64,000 nt of DNA from Papaver somniferum. Lineage: Eukaryota > Streptophyta > Magnoliopsida > Ranunculales > Papaveraceae. The stretch covers positions 84,237,089 through 84,301,088 of the forward strand of contig NC_039365.1 in NCBI RefSeq assembly GCF_003573695.1, in the 5' to 3' direction. A model generated the notes under the pieces. It did not search any database, had not been told where the DNA came from, and saw only the letters and a list, made by a program, of their open reading frames with translations. This document shows, piece after piece, positions 22,480 through 34,596 of the stretch. Every line of letters begins with the position of its first letter. Position 1 is the first letter of the stretch. Position numbers and translations under genes: made by a program.

Positions 22480-23533
22480 TTTTGGCGCCGCCGACGCGGA
22501 TTTGTGCTTAGGTAGAATTTTTAGGTTTTTTTTTTATTTCATTTGTTTTTTTTACGTTTCTTTGGGTGTGTTTTTGTATTACAGGTTTGAAGTTGGATAC
22601 AAAAGACTTGGAATCAAAGCTTAAAGCCAAAAGAGAAGGAAAAATACAAAGCAAAAAAAAAAAAAGCGAAAGAAAAATTAAAAAAAAAAGAGAGAATTTT
22701 TTTTTTTAGAGACCTTCCATTTTTCGTAATTATTATTTTTTTCTTTTCTTTTGCACTTTATTTGGACTTTGGACTTGGACAATTATTTTTTTAAACCCTA
22801 AGGAAGGGTACATTAAATATAAAACTGTTTGCAGGGAAGGACGACGATTACTATATCGTCTCGGCCCCTCGGGTTCGTACATGACATAGGAGTCGTGGCC
22901 CGAGTCGACTTCAACGGTTCATCCCCGTCTGGTACGGGAGGTAAGTCCATCGAAACACTCGTGAATCTCCTATAAGCGAGTTACTGTATTCCTTAAGGTG
23001 ATTCATTGATTGAGGACGAATTTGGACTGTTTTTAAATTCCTAGTAAAGGGCAAGGCCTAGCCAATACAAGATAAGGGTTCGGATTTCATCACCGTTTCC
23101 TTCTTGCCCGCTTTAGGAAAACGAAACCAAACGCGAACCTAAGCTTAAAATTTTGACTAGAACGAGACCTATAGGGTAACGAGCTTAGTAGGAAAGTCGT
23201 TCGAAAAATATTGGTTACTCTTTTAGCATACTTCGAAGTTCATGATGGTTTCTGTGAGTTGAATGCGTGACTGCGCCGCCTTGTGATAGCGGTGAGGCCT
23301 TGGGTATCAAAGCTCCACTGAGCTTCCCTCGCCTCGATTCAACTTACATTAGCTCGGATTGATTCCAGAGGGGTGTGCTCAAATTGTAACGAATTCCTTT
23401 TCGAAGGAATAGAAGCTGGTATAGAAAACAATCTAAGTGGAGCCAGCATGCTTTTTGTTTGCTAGATTCTATAGGTTTGATTTGGTCGAGTCAGCCTTGT
23501 TTGTGATTGTGTAGATTTCCCTTGCAATTAAGA
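22480..23533 (+). other. B primer binding site and untranslated leader
   Basis: The PBS TGGCGCCGCCGACGCGG lies at 22483-22499, four bases inside the LTR. The TGGCGCC type is used by Athila/Tat-group elements. About 1 kb of leader follows. It includes A-rich and T-rich runs at 22640-22710 and a GC-richer, probably structured part at 22835-23170 (dyad-like CGTCTCGGCCCCTCGGGTTC and GAGTCGTGGCCCGAGTCG). Long structured leaders of this kind may carry packaging signals; that is inference. Confidence 0.7.
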
Positions 23534-25216
23534 ATGTCGAACTGGTATGATAGAAGCCAATACAATGAGTATCGACCTGAATTTGAATATGGACATCATC
23601 CTTTTTATGACCATGTTGGGAATAGTGGTTGGGAACGCCATCCTTTGGAAGGATATGGGTCATACCCTGGTGAGCCCAATTACTATCCACACCTGCATCA
23701 GTCTTACGAGCAAGAAGATTATAGTACTAGTTCTTCGTCTCTAGAGGATACAATCAAACTATTGAAAAGTAGTCCTTTTTATGATCCCTCTGTTCCTATT
23801 CCTCCTTTAGAAGAGTCCCTCAGGGAGTTAGCTGAGTCGACGCGTAAGTTAGCTGAGATGAGTAGTGTAATTATAGACGAAAGAACTACAATAATGAGTG
23901 AACTTTCTATAGAGGAATCCCTCAAGCTGATGGCTGAGACGAACGAAAGACTTGCTCGAAATAATCTTACTTTCCAATATAGTGTTTCCAATAATACCCT
24001 TAAAAATGAGGATAGTTATTTTCATAATCAAGATGACGAGGTTAGAATTGGTAACACTACTTGTTTTGATGAGGTTCGATCTTTTTCATGTTATTATGAT
24101 GAGGATAGTGTTGATGGAGAATCATACTTATGTAGGAATAGTGATCAGGAAATAGTTACTCCAATTGAGCTTTACAATGATAATATTATTTCTAGTTCAA
24201 ATCCAAATAATTTTAATAATTATTCACCTATTCAAAAGGACGAGGATTTGACTAGAGATACCCTCGTTTTAGACGATGTAGTATTTCCTGTTTACAAAGC
24301 CGATAATGATTTAGAGGAACGAGTTTATTCTGAGAATAATGTTTTAGAGTCTAGCGATTTAGAAACAATAGTCTTAGACGAAGAAGATGAACTCGTAGAG
24401 CTTTTAAATATGAGTGAGGATGCATCACCTGAGTATGACCTAACAGAAGCAATTGACCATTTTCAGGATTCCGATGATCTAGAAATTAGGGAAATTGTAG
24501 TTAGTCTACCTAGAGACACACAAAACTCTAAGTTTGGGGGTGATTATCATTCTCCCTGTGCTTTACCTTTAACTCTTAGAAAGTTCCCTCGTGTAGGGCT
24601 TGACATTTTTGCCTCAACCATCGTTCAAGATTATCTCCATACACGTTTTCCCGAACCTAATAATGTCCAGAAAGAAGTTCAGTCATTAGAAACCCATCCT
24701 CTGGTTGATGTGGTTTGCCCAGGCTATGATACCCTTATTGACTTTGTTTTCCCACCAAATAGTTTTCTTCCAAATGTGGGAACATATGATTTTCAGATGT
24801 GTCGGTTATTAAGTTTTGAGACTAAACCTAATTACTTTAGGATATTAGGGTCGACACATTTTCTTAAGGAAGACCACCTCTTTCATTGTGGTCAGCTGTG
24901 TGGGTCAAATCTGATTGACTTAGAGGATCCCCAGTTATTCAGGCTTTTGTTATGCGCTTCTAAGTTCTTACTTGAGTACTTCCAGACTCTTCAACCTGAT
25001 ATTCAGAATGCCTTTGAGGAAATACAACCGATGAAAACCTGTTATCTAGACCCAGTTATAGAACCTGAACCTGAGCCACAACTAGATGTAGTTGTCTTAA
25101 ACAAGGGTATGTTCGGTATCTTTTTGGTCTGTTACAGTTTCCTCTTCTTGTGGGTAATACTTTTTAGTTTTGAAGACCCACAGTTATTCCGGCTACTGTT
25201 ATACGGTTCGAGTTGA
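23534..25216 (+). CDS. B element ORF: coiled-coil protein with C-terminal membrane segment
   Basis: The open frame begins at 23507, but the Met at 23534 (MSNWYDRSQYNEYRPEFEYG) is the likelier start, giving 560 residues. The N-terminus is rich in Tyr, Pro and His. At about residues 92-141 two related helical units (EESLRELAESTRKLAE and EESLKLMAETNERLAR) suggest a coiled coil. A long acidic middle follows. LRKFPRVGLDIFAS...QDYL aligns by eye with the C-family ORF. DPQLFRLLL occurs twice, once near residue 475 and again at the end after a hydrophobic stretch (IFLVCYSFLFLWVILF). There is no zinc knuckle and no enzyme motif. It may be a diverged Gag-like protein. The frame is intact, which suggests recent selection or youth. 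Confidence 0.75.
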   Translation: MSNWYDRSQYNEYRPEFEYGHHPFYDHVGNSGWERHPLEGYGSYPGEPNYYPHLHQSYEQEDYSTSSSSLEDTIKLLKSSPFYDPSVPIPPLEESLRELAESTRKLAEMSSVIIDERTTIMSELSIEESLKLMAETNERLARNNLTFQYSVSNNTLKNEDSYFHNQDDEVRIGNTTCFDEVRSFSCYYDEDSVDGESYLCRNSDQEIVTPIELYNDNIISSSNPNNFNNYSPIQKDEDLTRDTLVLDDVVFPVYKADNDLEERVYSENNVLESSDLETIVLDEEDELVELLNMSEDASPEYDLTEAIDHFQDSDDLEIREIVVSLPRDTQNSKFGGDYHSPCALPLTLRKFPRVGLDIFASTIVQDYLHTRFPEPNNVQKEVQSLETHPLVDVVCPGYDTLIDFVFPPNSFLPNVGTYDFQMCRLLSFETKPNYFRILGSTHFLKEDHLFHCGQLCGSNLIDLEDPQLFRLLLCASKFLLEYFQTLQPDIQNAFEEIQPMKTCYLDPVIEPEPEPQLDVVVLNKGMFGIFLVCYSFLFLWVILFSFEDPQLFRLLLYGSS

Positions 25217-26243
25217 CTAATCCTTTCCTAAGTCTGGCTGAAGACTTTAAACTTAACACTTCTTGGGAGGTAACCCAATCTCATGCGACACGGTAATATC
25301 TTTCCTTAACTCTTTTGCTTCAAATGGTAACAGTTTCTCCTTGTTCATATGCTTTTAATTTTATCTTTAGAACATTGAGGACAATGTTAGATTTAAGTTT
25401 GGGGGTATGGGAGAAACTTTTTAGTTTCACTTTTCAAACTTCTAGCGTCACATGGTATCCGGTTAGCTAAGTTTACATACTGTTTCTCACCGAAAAGATA
25501 GAAATTGAAATGCTAGAGATAACAACTTATTGAGACATTAGAGAAAAAAACATTGAGATCCTTGAAATTCAGGAGAGAACTTGTTCCTTTTAGAGGGTAA
25601 CCGTGATGGACTTAACCATACATGATGGAAAGTCAAGTAGGTTAGGAAATGCCAGAAAGATAAAGCAACCTCACAATGTAGTCTTAGTTACTGGATTGCG
25701 ACTCTCTCTCAGTAGAAACTTATCATCATCAACAAGCGGAGCGACATCAAAATCTATGAAGAAAGTTGAAGACGTTTTAGGTTTAGAAGCAACAATAGAA
25801 GAGAATAATTCAAAAATCAAAGTTGAAGTTATAAGAGCAAATGATATAAGTTGTTAGAATCCATGATACCAAGACATCACAAGTTGCGAAGATCCAAGTT
25901 TTGAAAGTCCTTCTCTCATGGCCATGTAAATTTTTGTCTTGTAATTTTAAAAAAAAAAAAAATGAAAAATGAAAAAAAAAATCATTACGTTCTTTTTGTT
26001 CAATAAGGCCATAGGGAAGAAGAAATTTATAAGTCAAGCAAGAAATAGAAGAGAAGAGTTAATTGTCAAGGTTCTATGAGGTTCGAGAGTTTATCATCAA
26101 CAGTTGAAGACCGAAGAAGGCGTTGTTTCTATTGAGCACTGTGAGAGAGTCGAAGAAAGATGCATTTTGGTTGCTTTGTTAGTCTGCTTTCAATCTGGCA
26201 CAAAATATTTCTAGCACTGGTTTAACTCATCACACGTAATTAG
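25217..26243 (+). other. B 3' untranslated region
   Basis: At 25375-25405 the sequence ATTGAGGACAATGTTAGATT and AAGTTTGGGGGT forms a PPT-like tract of the type found near the 3' end of Tat/Athila elements. A small ORF at 25603-25857 (84 codons) shows no known domain. The region continues into the hairpin array. Confidence 0.6.
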
Positions 26244-26414
26244 TCCAGCTGTGTAGCAGATGTCCCTCTCATTTTTATCTCTCTCCTAATCTTATCCAGC
26301 TGTAAAGCAGCGGACGCATCTTACAATGTTTATCTAGCTGTGTAGCGGATATCTCTTTATCTAGCAGTCGTGTGGATGTGTCTCCCCTTTTCTTCAGTCA
26401 GCTTTAGAGCTGAC
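26244..26414 (+). repeat. B hairpin array before the PPT
   Basis: Four hairpin-forming units at 26244-26260, 26295-26314, 26331-26351 and 26397-26414, plus a decayed one near 26358-26380. Each has a GCT...AGC inner stem. The outer stems differ but still pair: TCC/GGA, TATC/GATA, and in the last unit a perfect 7-bp stem, GTCAGCT TTAG AGCTGAC. Related units are in the C elements at 41225-41383 and 44230-44391. Confidence 0.75.
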
Positions 26415-26574
26415 ACCTTTAATTTCTCTCGCATTCTACTTACTTGGAGATAGGTTGAGAATATGTATGTCCTCATAGCTCTTTGGATACTTGTGACCAA
26501 TTAGGAGAAATGGTTTTGTGGGTACACCTCTGGTAAACCCTCCTGAGATTAACTCGGTTTTATTTATTATTAGT

Positions 26575-26613
26575 TTTGCTCGAGGACTAGCAAATAATAA
26601 GTTTGGGGGTATT
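26575..26613 (+). other. B polypurine tract region
   Basis: TGCTCGAGGACTAGCAAATA leads to AATAAGTTTGGGGGTATT, immediately before the 3' LTR. The same CTCGAGGACTAGCAAA...GGGGG arrangement ends the C internal regions. Confidence 0.75.
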
Positions 26614-28181
26614 TGATAGGCGCATTTATGTGCCTAAATTATCCTCAATGTTTCGTATTGTTGGTACTCGTTTTCGTCCTTATTATGGTGTTTTGTGTAT
26701 TTTTAGGTATTTTTGGAAAATAAATATTGTTGGAAAAATCGGCTCGAAAAATCACTCGGAACACCCCGGAGGACACTTGCTATACGGAGCCGAGATTTGG
26801 TTAAGGGACACCTCAATTACTAAGGGGCACCTCAGTTACTAAGGGGCACATCAATTACTAAGAGGCACCCCAGGTCACCCACAAAACAGGCAGCTGCTAT
26901 TCGCACCCCACATATGGTTAGGGGGACACCACCTTCTTCGTTTAAACTTAAAAATTGGCGGGAAAAAAGAGCAGCTCTCTGGTGAATTTTTCGATCGAAA
27001 TTTGAAGGATTTCTGGGTAGACTAAAGGGCTGAAATTTAATGGGTAGTTGTGATATGTCCTAAAAAAGCTGGTATGGGTGTTTGTTTCGATCAAAATTGG
27101 TTGGAAAATCCGTGACAAGAAAACAGGGCAGCCCGTGCATGAGAAGAATAATTCACGAGTTTTTGAAGATTTATGTGTGTTCTGCTCGTGTATGATGACT
27201 CTAGCAACACTCTGGACCGTGTAGAAGGAAAATAAGGAAGGTTGGACAGCTGCAGATGCTCGGATGAAGAAAAAATATCCGGAAAATATTTTCTTTAACT
27301 GCCGAGTTTAATGAAGAATATTGAGAATTTTGGCGTAATTAAATGGGTCTAAGGAGTATAAATATGTTGAGGGGATCATAGAGAATCGAGGGGGAGAGAT
27401 TGGGAGAAGTTTAGAGGACCACAGAGTAAAAAAATCGAATTTGCAGAGAGACCACCTGCTGCTGCTGCTGCCATTGAAGAACATTGAAGAACACGAAGAA
27501 CGGACCTGCATCAGTAGTCGTTTTTGAACAGTCACAACGACTCATAGTGTGGGTCGCAGATCAGAGAAGACTTAAAAAACGCAACAGTACAGTAACGGCT
27601 CTTTGTAACGGCTTTTGCAACAGTTTTAAGCATTGCAAACCCGATTTTTATTATAATTCTCCCTTATTCATCATTTGTAACCCTTTGTGCATAAATGAAA
27701 TCAACTTTTGAGCGTGTTTCCAACATGATGAGCGGCTAATTCTCTCGTAACCAAGGCAATGGATGAAGCTATTCACACATGAACAATGGGTAACTATTTG
27801 ATTTTCTCTAGTATTTAATTATAATTCACTCAATCACTGCTTTTGCAGAGTTCTTAAAAGTTTACACAATTTTCTTCATTAGTTGTGATTCAATTAGATA
27901 GGTTATGCTTTGGTTAGATAATCTATGCTTAAGGGATACGATTAATTTTTGAGAATATGTTTGATTATTTGTGGATTAAGAAATAAAGGATTAAAAGGAT
28001 AATTAGAGTTATGAAATATTCGACATCATTCATGTGTAATAGTGGATTCTAGTGTCTTGGTTACCTCTCACCCACTTTGTTAATATTTTTGTATATAATT
28101 TTATTAAATCTTTAAATTTAATCTTCACAAGTCCGAGAGTTTGAACCTCATTACTACAACAACAATCAAAATATAAAATCA
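26614..28181 (+). mobile_element. B 3' LTR
   Basis: 1568 bp, from TGATAGGCGC to ATAAAATCA, with a TATA box at 27357-27364. I counted about twenty substitutions and small indels against the 5' LTR by eye. It is followed directly by the target duplication CTATC and the resumed A0 LTR. Confidence 0.92.
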
Positions 28182-30406
28182 CTATCTCAAGATTGTTTGT
28201 CAAGTTTAGTTGCCAAAACTATAAGTTTTGATTTCTAGTCTACTAATAGATAAGTCTCGGACTAGGATAGAAAGTGTAGTTCAGCTCTAGACTCCACGAC
28301 GTTCATCATACAAAGACGAAGAACTACTCAAGGAACTGGTGGAACTTCATAGACTAAAAGATATGTGGAGACATGAACTTATCTATTACTCAAAAGTCTA
28401 TCTACTCTTTCTTCTATCTTGAGACGAAAGTCGTATTGTTATATAGACTTCGATTATACACATTTGCTATTTCGAGCCGAGTTTATCTCGCTTATCTATT
28501 TCTCGAAATATGTGTTGGTAAGCTTTCACCTTGGCCAATTTCATCTTTACTAGTGACGAAAGTCATATTAGTTTCAATTACTTGAAAATCGCTTTGACGA
28601 AGAATAGTTTGTGAACAACAACTATAAACGTCCTCTAAGAATGTTTCAATGATTGAAATGAGAGTTTAAAATATATAACCTTGAATGGATATAAACATTG
28701 TATGTGAAGTCATACTTGTGTAAGTCCATAATCCTTGAACCAAAGTATGCGTACTTTGAGGCTCAGGATAACCAGAACTAAAGTCCGCGTACCTGTACGC
28801 GTACTGTCGGAAGTTCACGTCCCGTGAATTTCTGCTGGAGTTTGTGAACTGAAAAAAAACTTAATCCGGGTACTTAAGTATGCGTACCGGTATGCATACT
28901 TGAGTGGGTTATTTTCGAAAAACGTTTTATTTGAACTTAAACTTATATAAACTAAGGAATGCATATTTGCAAACCATGGCTATAAAGTTCGTAAATCGAT
29001 TCGAGTGAATCAAAATCGTGTTTGTTTCGATTGTGTCTTGTATACTTCTATGAGATCTAGGAAATTGAACAACTCTCTAACTAGTTCATTTGAGTCATTT
29101 GAACTAGTTGCGGTAAAGAGTAATATGGTTGATATGAAAGTGCTCATATGGCTAACCATTTGGTTAACTACTGTTGAACCAACTAGGTGTAAACTTTTAG
29201 GTACGGTTCACAAACCTAAATGAACGTGTATTTCATTTGTGTATAACAAGTTAAGTTTGATCTAACGGTTGAAATATATTAGCTTGAATCTAATCAGATT
29301 TTAATCTTACGGTGAATATTGAATGCTTTGTTACCAAGGTAGCATTGATTCCAAACCTTGATTTGAAGACTATATAAAGGAGAACTCTAGCAACTGGGAA
29401 ACCTAATCGCCTCTCCTCCTGTGTGATACTAGTTGTATAATCTAGAGTCGATTCTCCTTTAACCTTAGGTTTCTATCGAGGCTATGTAGGTTAACGACTT
29501 GAAGACTTCATTGGGATTGTGAAGCCAGACCCAACTATTTTCTCTGTAGTTGCGTGATCTGATCTTGTTGTTTCTATCGTATTTGAGTACAATCATAAGA
29601 TTGGCTTGAGATTAATTTCTATGATAGGCAAGATAGAAAAGTAGTCACAAACACCTTCGTCTCATCGTTTGTGATTCCACAATATCTAGTTTCGCCATCA
29701 TAAGATTTAGATTATTGTGAGGTGATTGATAATTCTAGACTGTTCTTCGGGAATATAAGTTCGGGTTATCGATTGGTTCCTGTTCACCTTGATTTATCAA
29801 AAGACGGAACGAAACTCGTAGGTATTTCTGTGGGAGACATATTTATCTATTCTTGTAGACTTTTCTATGAGATACATATTTGTTTATTAAAGTCTTCGAC
29901 TTTGGGTCGTAGAAACTCATAGTTGTGGGTGAGATCAGTTAAGGGAATCAAGTGCGTAGTATCCTGCTGGGATCAGAGACATAAGGAGCGCAATTGTACC
30001 TTGGATCAGTGTGAGATTGATTGGGGTTCAACTACAGTCCAGACCGAAGTTAATTTTTAGTAGTCTAGTGTCTGTAGCGGCTTAATACAGTGTGTGTTGA
30101 ATTTGGGCTAGGTCCCGGGGTTTTTCTGCATTTGCGGTTTCCTCGTCAACAAAACTTCTGGTGTCTGTGTTATTTATTTTCCGCATTATATTTTTTTATA
30201 TAATTAAAATATCACAGGTTGTGCGTTGAATTGATCAATTGGTAAATCCAACCTTTGGTTGTTGATTGAAATTGATTGATATTTAAACATTGGTCCTTGG
30301 TACCGTTCAATTTGTTTCTCTTATGTTCAATTAGACTCGCAGATTTCTATTTGCTTGAGTAAGTATTGAGTCGAGAAATTGAGATATAACTCTTTGATAT
30401 ACTTTT
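28182..30406 (+). mobile_element. A0 5' LTR, second segment
   Basis: It resumes the A0 LTR after B. It is colinear with the complete A LTRs (CTCGGACTAGGATAGAAAGT, AAGGAACTGGTGGA) but clearly more diverged from A1 and A3 than these are from each other. A TATATAAA box lies at 29371-29378. At GATATACTTTT (to 30406) it is cut by solo LTR D, and the remainder lies at 58941-59057. The small ORFs in it (29005, 29722) recur in all A LTRs and are not genes. Confidence 0.88.
28872..28905 (+). promoter_or_regulatory. 34-bp near-perfect palindrome in the A0 LTR
   Basis: ACTTAAGTATGCGTACC and GGTATGCATACTTGAGT are inverted copies around ACC|GGT, broken by only two transition-type mismatches. Shorter relatives lie upstream (AAAGTATGCGTACTTT near 28744 and GTACGCGTAC near 28795). 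Repeated palindromes centred on CCGG occur in Sirevirus LTRs. In A1 and A3 the same place holds AGTCCGCGAACT repeats instead. Confidence 0.75.
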
Positions 30407-30567
30407 CGTTAGAGCATTGCTCGGTTGAACCCACCAAGCGTTGGTATGTCAAGTTTGGTTGTCATATTTTAGTGAATCAAAACTCATGTTAAGAGTCGCT
30501 AGATTATGTACTAGAGTCAACTTCGTATAGGTTGGCTTGAAAGTATTAGGATATGAGACATTACAAC
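30407..30567 (+). mobile_element. solo LTR D, first segment
   Basis: It begins CGTTAGAGCATTGCTCGG (first base T changed to C) after CTTTT (30402-30406). CTTTT recurs at 58941-58945, giving the target duplication. D's start matches A LTRs for about 25 bases and then differs (CACCAAGCGTTGGTATGTC), so it is a related family. It is interrupted by A1 at ACAAC. Confidence 0.75.
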
Positions 30568-32930
30568 TGTTAGAGTATTTCTCGGTCGAACTCGCATGTG
30601 TTGCTATCTCAAGCATGTTTGTCAATGTTAGTGATCAAAACTATAAATCTTGATTTCTAGTCTACTATAGCTAAGGTCTCGGACTAGGATATGAAGTGTA
30701 GTTGAGCTCAAGAACTCCATGGAAATCATCATACAAGACGAAGGACTACTCAAGGAACTGGTGGATCTTCATCGACTAAAAGGTATGTGGAGACTTGAAC
30801 TTATCTATCACTCAAAAGTCTATTTATCTCCTATCTTGAGACAAAAGTCATTTTTCCATGTAGACTTAGATTATACACATTTGGTGTTTCGAGCCGAGTT
30901 TACCTCGCCTATCTATTTCTCGAAATACGTGTTGGTAAAGCTTTCGCTTTAGCCAAGTTCATCTTTACCTAGTGACGAAAATCATGTTATGTTCCAATCA
31001 CTTTGAAAATTGCTCTGACGAAAAATGGTTTGTGAATAACAACTATATAACGTCCTATGAGAATGTTTCAATGATTGAAATGAGAGTTTAGACTATATAA
31101 CCATTTGAGGATATAAGCATTGTTGTGGAAACACATATATGTATAATTCCTTATTGCTTTAATCAAAGTTTGCGAACTTTGTTGATCAAGTATACCGGAG
31201 AAGTGCATGAGATAAGTCCGCGAACTCAGTCCGCAAACCCAGTCCGAACTGGCGAAGTTCTCAAACCCGAGAATTTCTGCTGGAATTTCTAAACTCCATC
31301 CGGGAACTTAAGTCCGCGAACTTTAGTAGGTTATGTATAAAAACGATGTTTAGTGAACTTATATTTATAAACTAAGGAATGCAATTCCAAACCGTGGATA
31401 TAGAGTTCATGAACCGATTCATGTGAATCAAATCGTTTTTGCTTCAATTGTGTCTTGTGTAGTACATGAGATTTCCTTGCAATTGAACAACTCTCTAACT
31501 AGTTCACTTGAGTCATTTGAACTAGTTATGGTGAAGAATAATATGGTTGATATGAAAGTTATCATATGGCTAACCATTTGGTTAACTATTGTTGAACCAA
31601 CTAATGTACAAGTTTGGGTACAGTTACATAAGACCAGGAACGTGCATTTCATTTGTGTATAACAAGCTATGTTTTTGATCTAACGGTTGATAAATATTAG
31701 CTTGAATCTAATCAGGTTTTCATCTAACGGTGAATATTGAATGCTTTGTTACCAAGCTAACATTGATTGCAAACCCTGATTTGAAAGACTATATAATGGA
31801 GAACTCTAGCAACTGGGAAAACTAATCCCCACACATTCTGTGTGATACTAGTTGTGCTAAGCTAGAGTCAATTCTCCTTTAACCTTTAGTTTATTCTTCT
31901 AAACCAGGTTAACGACTTAAAGACTTCATTGGGATTGTGAAGCCAGACCGATACTACTTTTCTTGTAGTTGTGTGATCTGATCTTGCTGTTTTTACCGTA
32001 CGAGTACAATTGTAATAATTGGCTTGATATTTCTATCTACGATAGGCAAGATAAAAAGTAATCACAAACATCTTCGTCTCATCGTTTGTGATTCCACAAT
32101 ATCTTTTTTCGCTGCGTCGATTAAGACTATTGTGAGGTGATTGATAATACTAGGATGTTCTTCGGGAATATAAGACCGGTTTATCAATTAGTTCATGTTC
32201 ACCTTGATTTATCAAAAGACGGAACAAAACTCATAGGTATTTTTGTGGGAGACGGATTTATCTATTATCGTAGACTTTTCTGTGTGATACAGATTTTTTT
32301 ATTAAAGTCTTCGACTTTGGGTCGTAACAACTCTTAGTTGTGGGTGAGATCAGCTAAGGGAATCAAGTACGTAGTATCCTGCTGGGATCAGAGACGTAGG
32401 AGCATAACCGTACCTTGGATTAGTGTGATATTGGTTGAGGTTCAACTACAGTCCAGACTGAAGTTAATTTGGATTAGGATAGTCTCTGTAGCGGCTTAAT
32501 ACAGTATGTGTTCAATCTGGAATAGGTCCCGGGGTTTTTCTGCATCTGCGGTTTCCTCGTTAACAAAATTTCTGGTGTCTGTGTTATTTTTTTTCCGCAT
32601 TATATTTGTTTATATAATTAAAATAATACAGGTTGTGCGTAGTTCAATCAATTAGAATATCCGAACTTTTGGCTGTTGATTTAAATTGATTGACACTTGG
32701 ATATTGGTCTTTGGTACCATCCAAGTTTATCTCTCTTGTATTTAAATTGAGACTCGCAGTTTGCTTGAGTAAGATTTAAATCGAGAGATAGAGATAAAAA
32801 CTCTTTGATATACTTTTTACCTGGATTGAGTCTGACTGTCTAGTTGATTCTCTAGAAAGTATATTGGAGTTTTTCCATACATATTGCTAAGCGAAATATT
32901 GTGTGTGGATGTTAGACCCCCGCTTTTTCA
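30568..32930 (+). mobile_element. A1 5' LTR
   Basis: 2363 bp, from TGTTAGAGTATTTCTCGG to CCCCCGCTTTTTCA. A TATA box (CTATATAATG) lies at about 31790. A cluster of GTCCGC(G/A)AACT motifs lies at 31225-31325. Target site ACAAC (30563-30567) on the left and ACAAG (46724-46728) on the right agree at four of five bases. Small ORFs at 31423 and 32137 are LTR-internal and not genes. Confidence 0.9.
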
Positions 32931-32932
32931 AT

Positions 32933-32944
32933 TGGTATTAGAGC
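32933..32944 (+). other. A1 primer binding site
   Basis: TGGTATTAGAGC, two bases after the LTR. It is one transition from the tRNA-Met site TGGTATCAGAGC that A0 and A3 retain. Confidence 0.8.
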
Positions 32945-32995
32945 AGGAAACACGTTTAAGACCTTACAAGTCTGTGTTTGTAGCGATCTGACTCT

Positions 32996-33946
32996 ATGGA
33001 CATGAGTAGTATCTATGATAAATGCATCACCAGAAATCAAAGTTCTGTCTCGTATACTTCTATAGAGGAACATTGTGTTCAAACAAGACAGACATGCTCC
33101 GATATGTGTCTTTCTGATAACCCTTCAAAAGAGTTTATCTCTCTAAATGAACGGTAAACAGCTGAAGAGAGTAACTTGATTCTTAATCTTGCTAGAATCC
33201 AAGCTGATAGATTCAATCGGTTAAAATAACATGTCGTTGTTCTTCTTGGTATTGTAAGGAACTGCAATTTCAAAGAAAATACCGAAGATCACTCTTCATG
33301 TATGGTTCTCGAGGAAAGCCTCAAAAAGTATGCTTTGGAAATAGAACATCGCTTGAATAAACTCTCTATTCAAGGATGCTCTAAGCAGTATAATATACCA
33401 AGTACTTCTGTTACAACTGAAAACGTTCCAGCTCCAGAAGTAAAATCGGAATCCCTTCCATTCAGAAAAAATGTGTCTGAAATCCCCATCAATCAAGGAT
33501 GTTACACATCACATGGAAGGAAGAAACCTCCTAACGAGGTTGTTAAGACAACATTGTCTAATCACTCTTATGATCAGAAAGTATGCCTCTTTTGCGAAAC
33601 AAAAGGTTCTGCTACACAAAAAGGAATCTCTAAGTTGAATAAAAATTCCCTTGTTTAACTTCAACGCACCTTGGACTTAATTCTCAAAGGTGTAACTGAC
33701 ATTCGTATGTCTAAACCAGTTGGTTTTCGTACTTAACCTGTGTATGTTACCAGGAAGGTCAGTTCGATGAGTTCCTCAAATGCTCTGAAGCGGAATAAAA
33801 GTATTAACAAGAATCGTCTAAGGAAAGATCAAGTCATTTCCCCTGGAAATAACATTACTCTTGATGTAATCGAAATCCCAGGAGAAATAAGAAAAATTGA
33901 TGATATGAGAAATAACCTGATGGAGATAATTGAAGGGTATAAATAA
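32996..33946 (+). pseudogene. A1 ORF1 remnant (Gag-like, unknown)
   Basis: A frame starts at ATG 32996 (MDMSSIYDKC). It is broken near 33156, again before 33302, and at 33656. Pieces include PSKEFISLNE, LEESLKKYALEIEHRLNKLS, and KVCLFCETKG with a C-x2-C pair that could be half a zinc knuckle. A3 has the homologous pieces at 51006-51661 with its own, different breaks. The position right after the PBS fits a Gag-like protein, but no Pfam-type domain is recognisable by eye. Confidence 0.6.
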
Positions 33947-34596
33947 ATTGTCGACAGGTTGTCATCCTCCTCAAGTCAAAATTCTTCTGGTAAGAACTCA
34001 AACTATGTCTTGTATTTTGATGACAGTAAGTTTTATGATAATTTCTCACATCAAAAGGGATCCCTCTCTAGATTCATAAGGAAAAAGAGACTCGATCATA
34101 AACACAATTCTTTTAATGAGCCTAAAGCTCGTACTTGTACTAATTAATCACAAGGGATAAGAACTTGCTCATAAAAATCTTGTTGAGAAAGATGTGAAAA
34201 ATCAGGTATACTATGGCAATTTTGTATTCCGATTAGTTGAGCTATCTTCTTATCGTCTATAACTAAACTAGTGTCTGCAGATAATATTTCCTAAAAAGTA
34301 TTGGTGTGTCTAGTATTGTTTCTCTCTTTGCAATTCTTATTACCTGCTACACTTGTGCTCTAGACTTCTTCACCGAGGTCATGGAATTTATTGAGCCATG
34401 TATGAGTCTCTCATGTAGCAAAAGTTGTTTGTTTGTTTTATTCTTTTTGGGCCATGTTGTATTCGTATGTGTACACGAGTTACCATCACGAGTCAACAGT
34501 TTGTAAACCCTTAAAACCTTCTTCCCTAAGAAACCCTTAAATACCAAAACCTTGAGTCACGTCTGCATACTCGTGGTCTTTTTGGGGTCGTCAAGA

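Larger units (their letters stand above)
20913..28181 (+). mobile_element. complete non-autonomous LTR retrotransposon B
   Basis: A 7269-bp element flanked by a perfect 5-bp target duplication CTATC (20908-20912 and 28182-28186). Parts in order: 5' LTR, PBS, long leader, one 561-569-codon ORF, hairpin array, PPT, 3' LTR. No protease, RT, RNase H or integrase is present, so mobility depended on another element. The PBS type and the 3' motif TTGAGGACAATG...AAGTTTGGGGGT point to the Tat/Athila side of Ty3/Gypsy (inference). About twenty differences by eye between the LTRs mean it is fairly young. Confidence 0.92.

Noticed and set aside
25603..25857. 84-codon ORF in the B 3' region
   Set aside because: No domain; C elements have no counterpart, and it lies in a non-coding tail with low-complexity runs.
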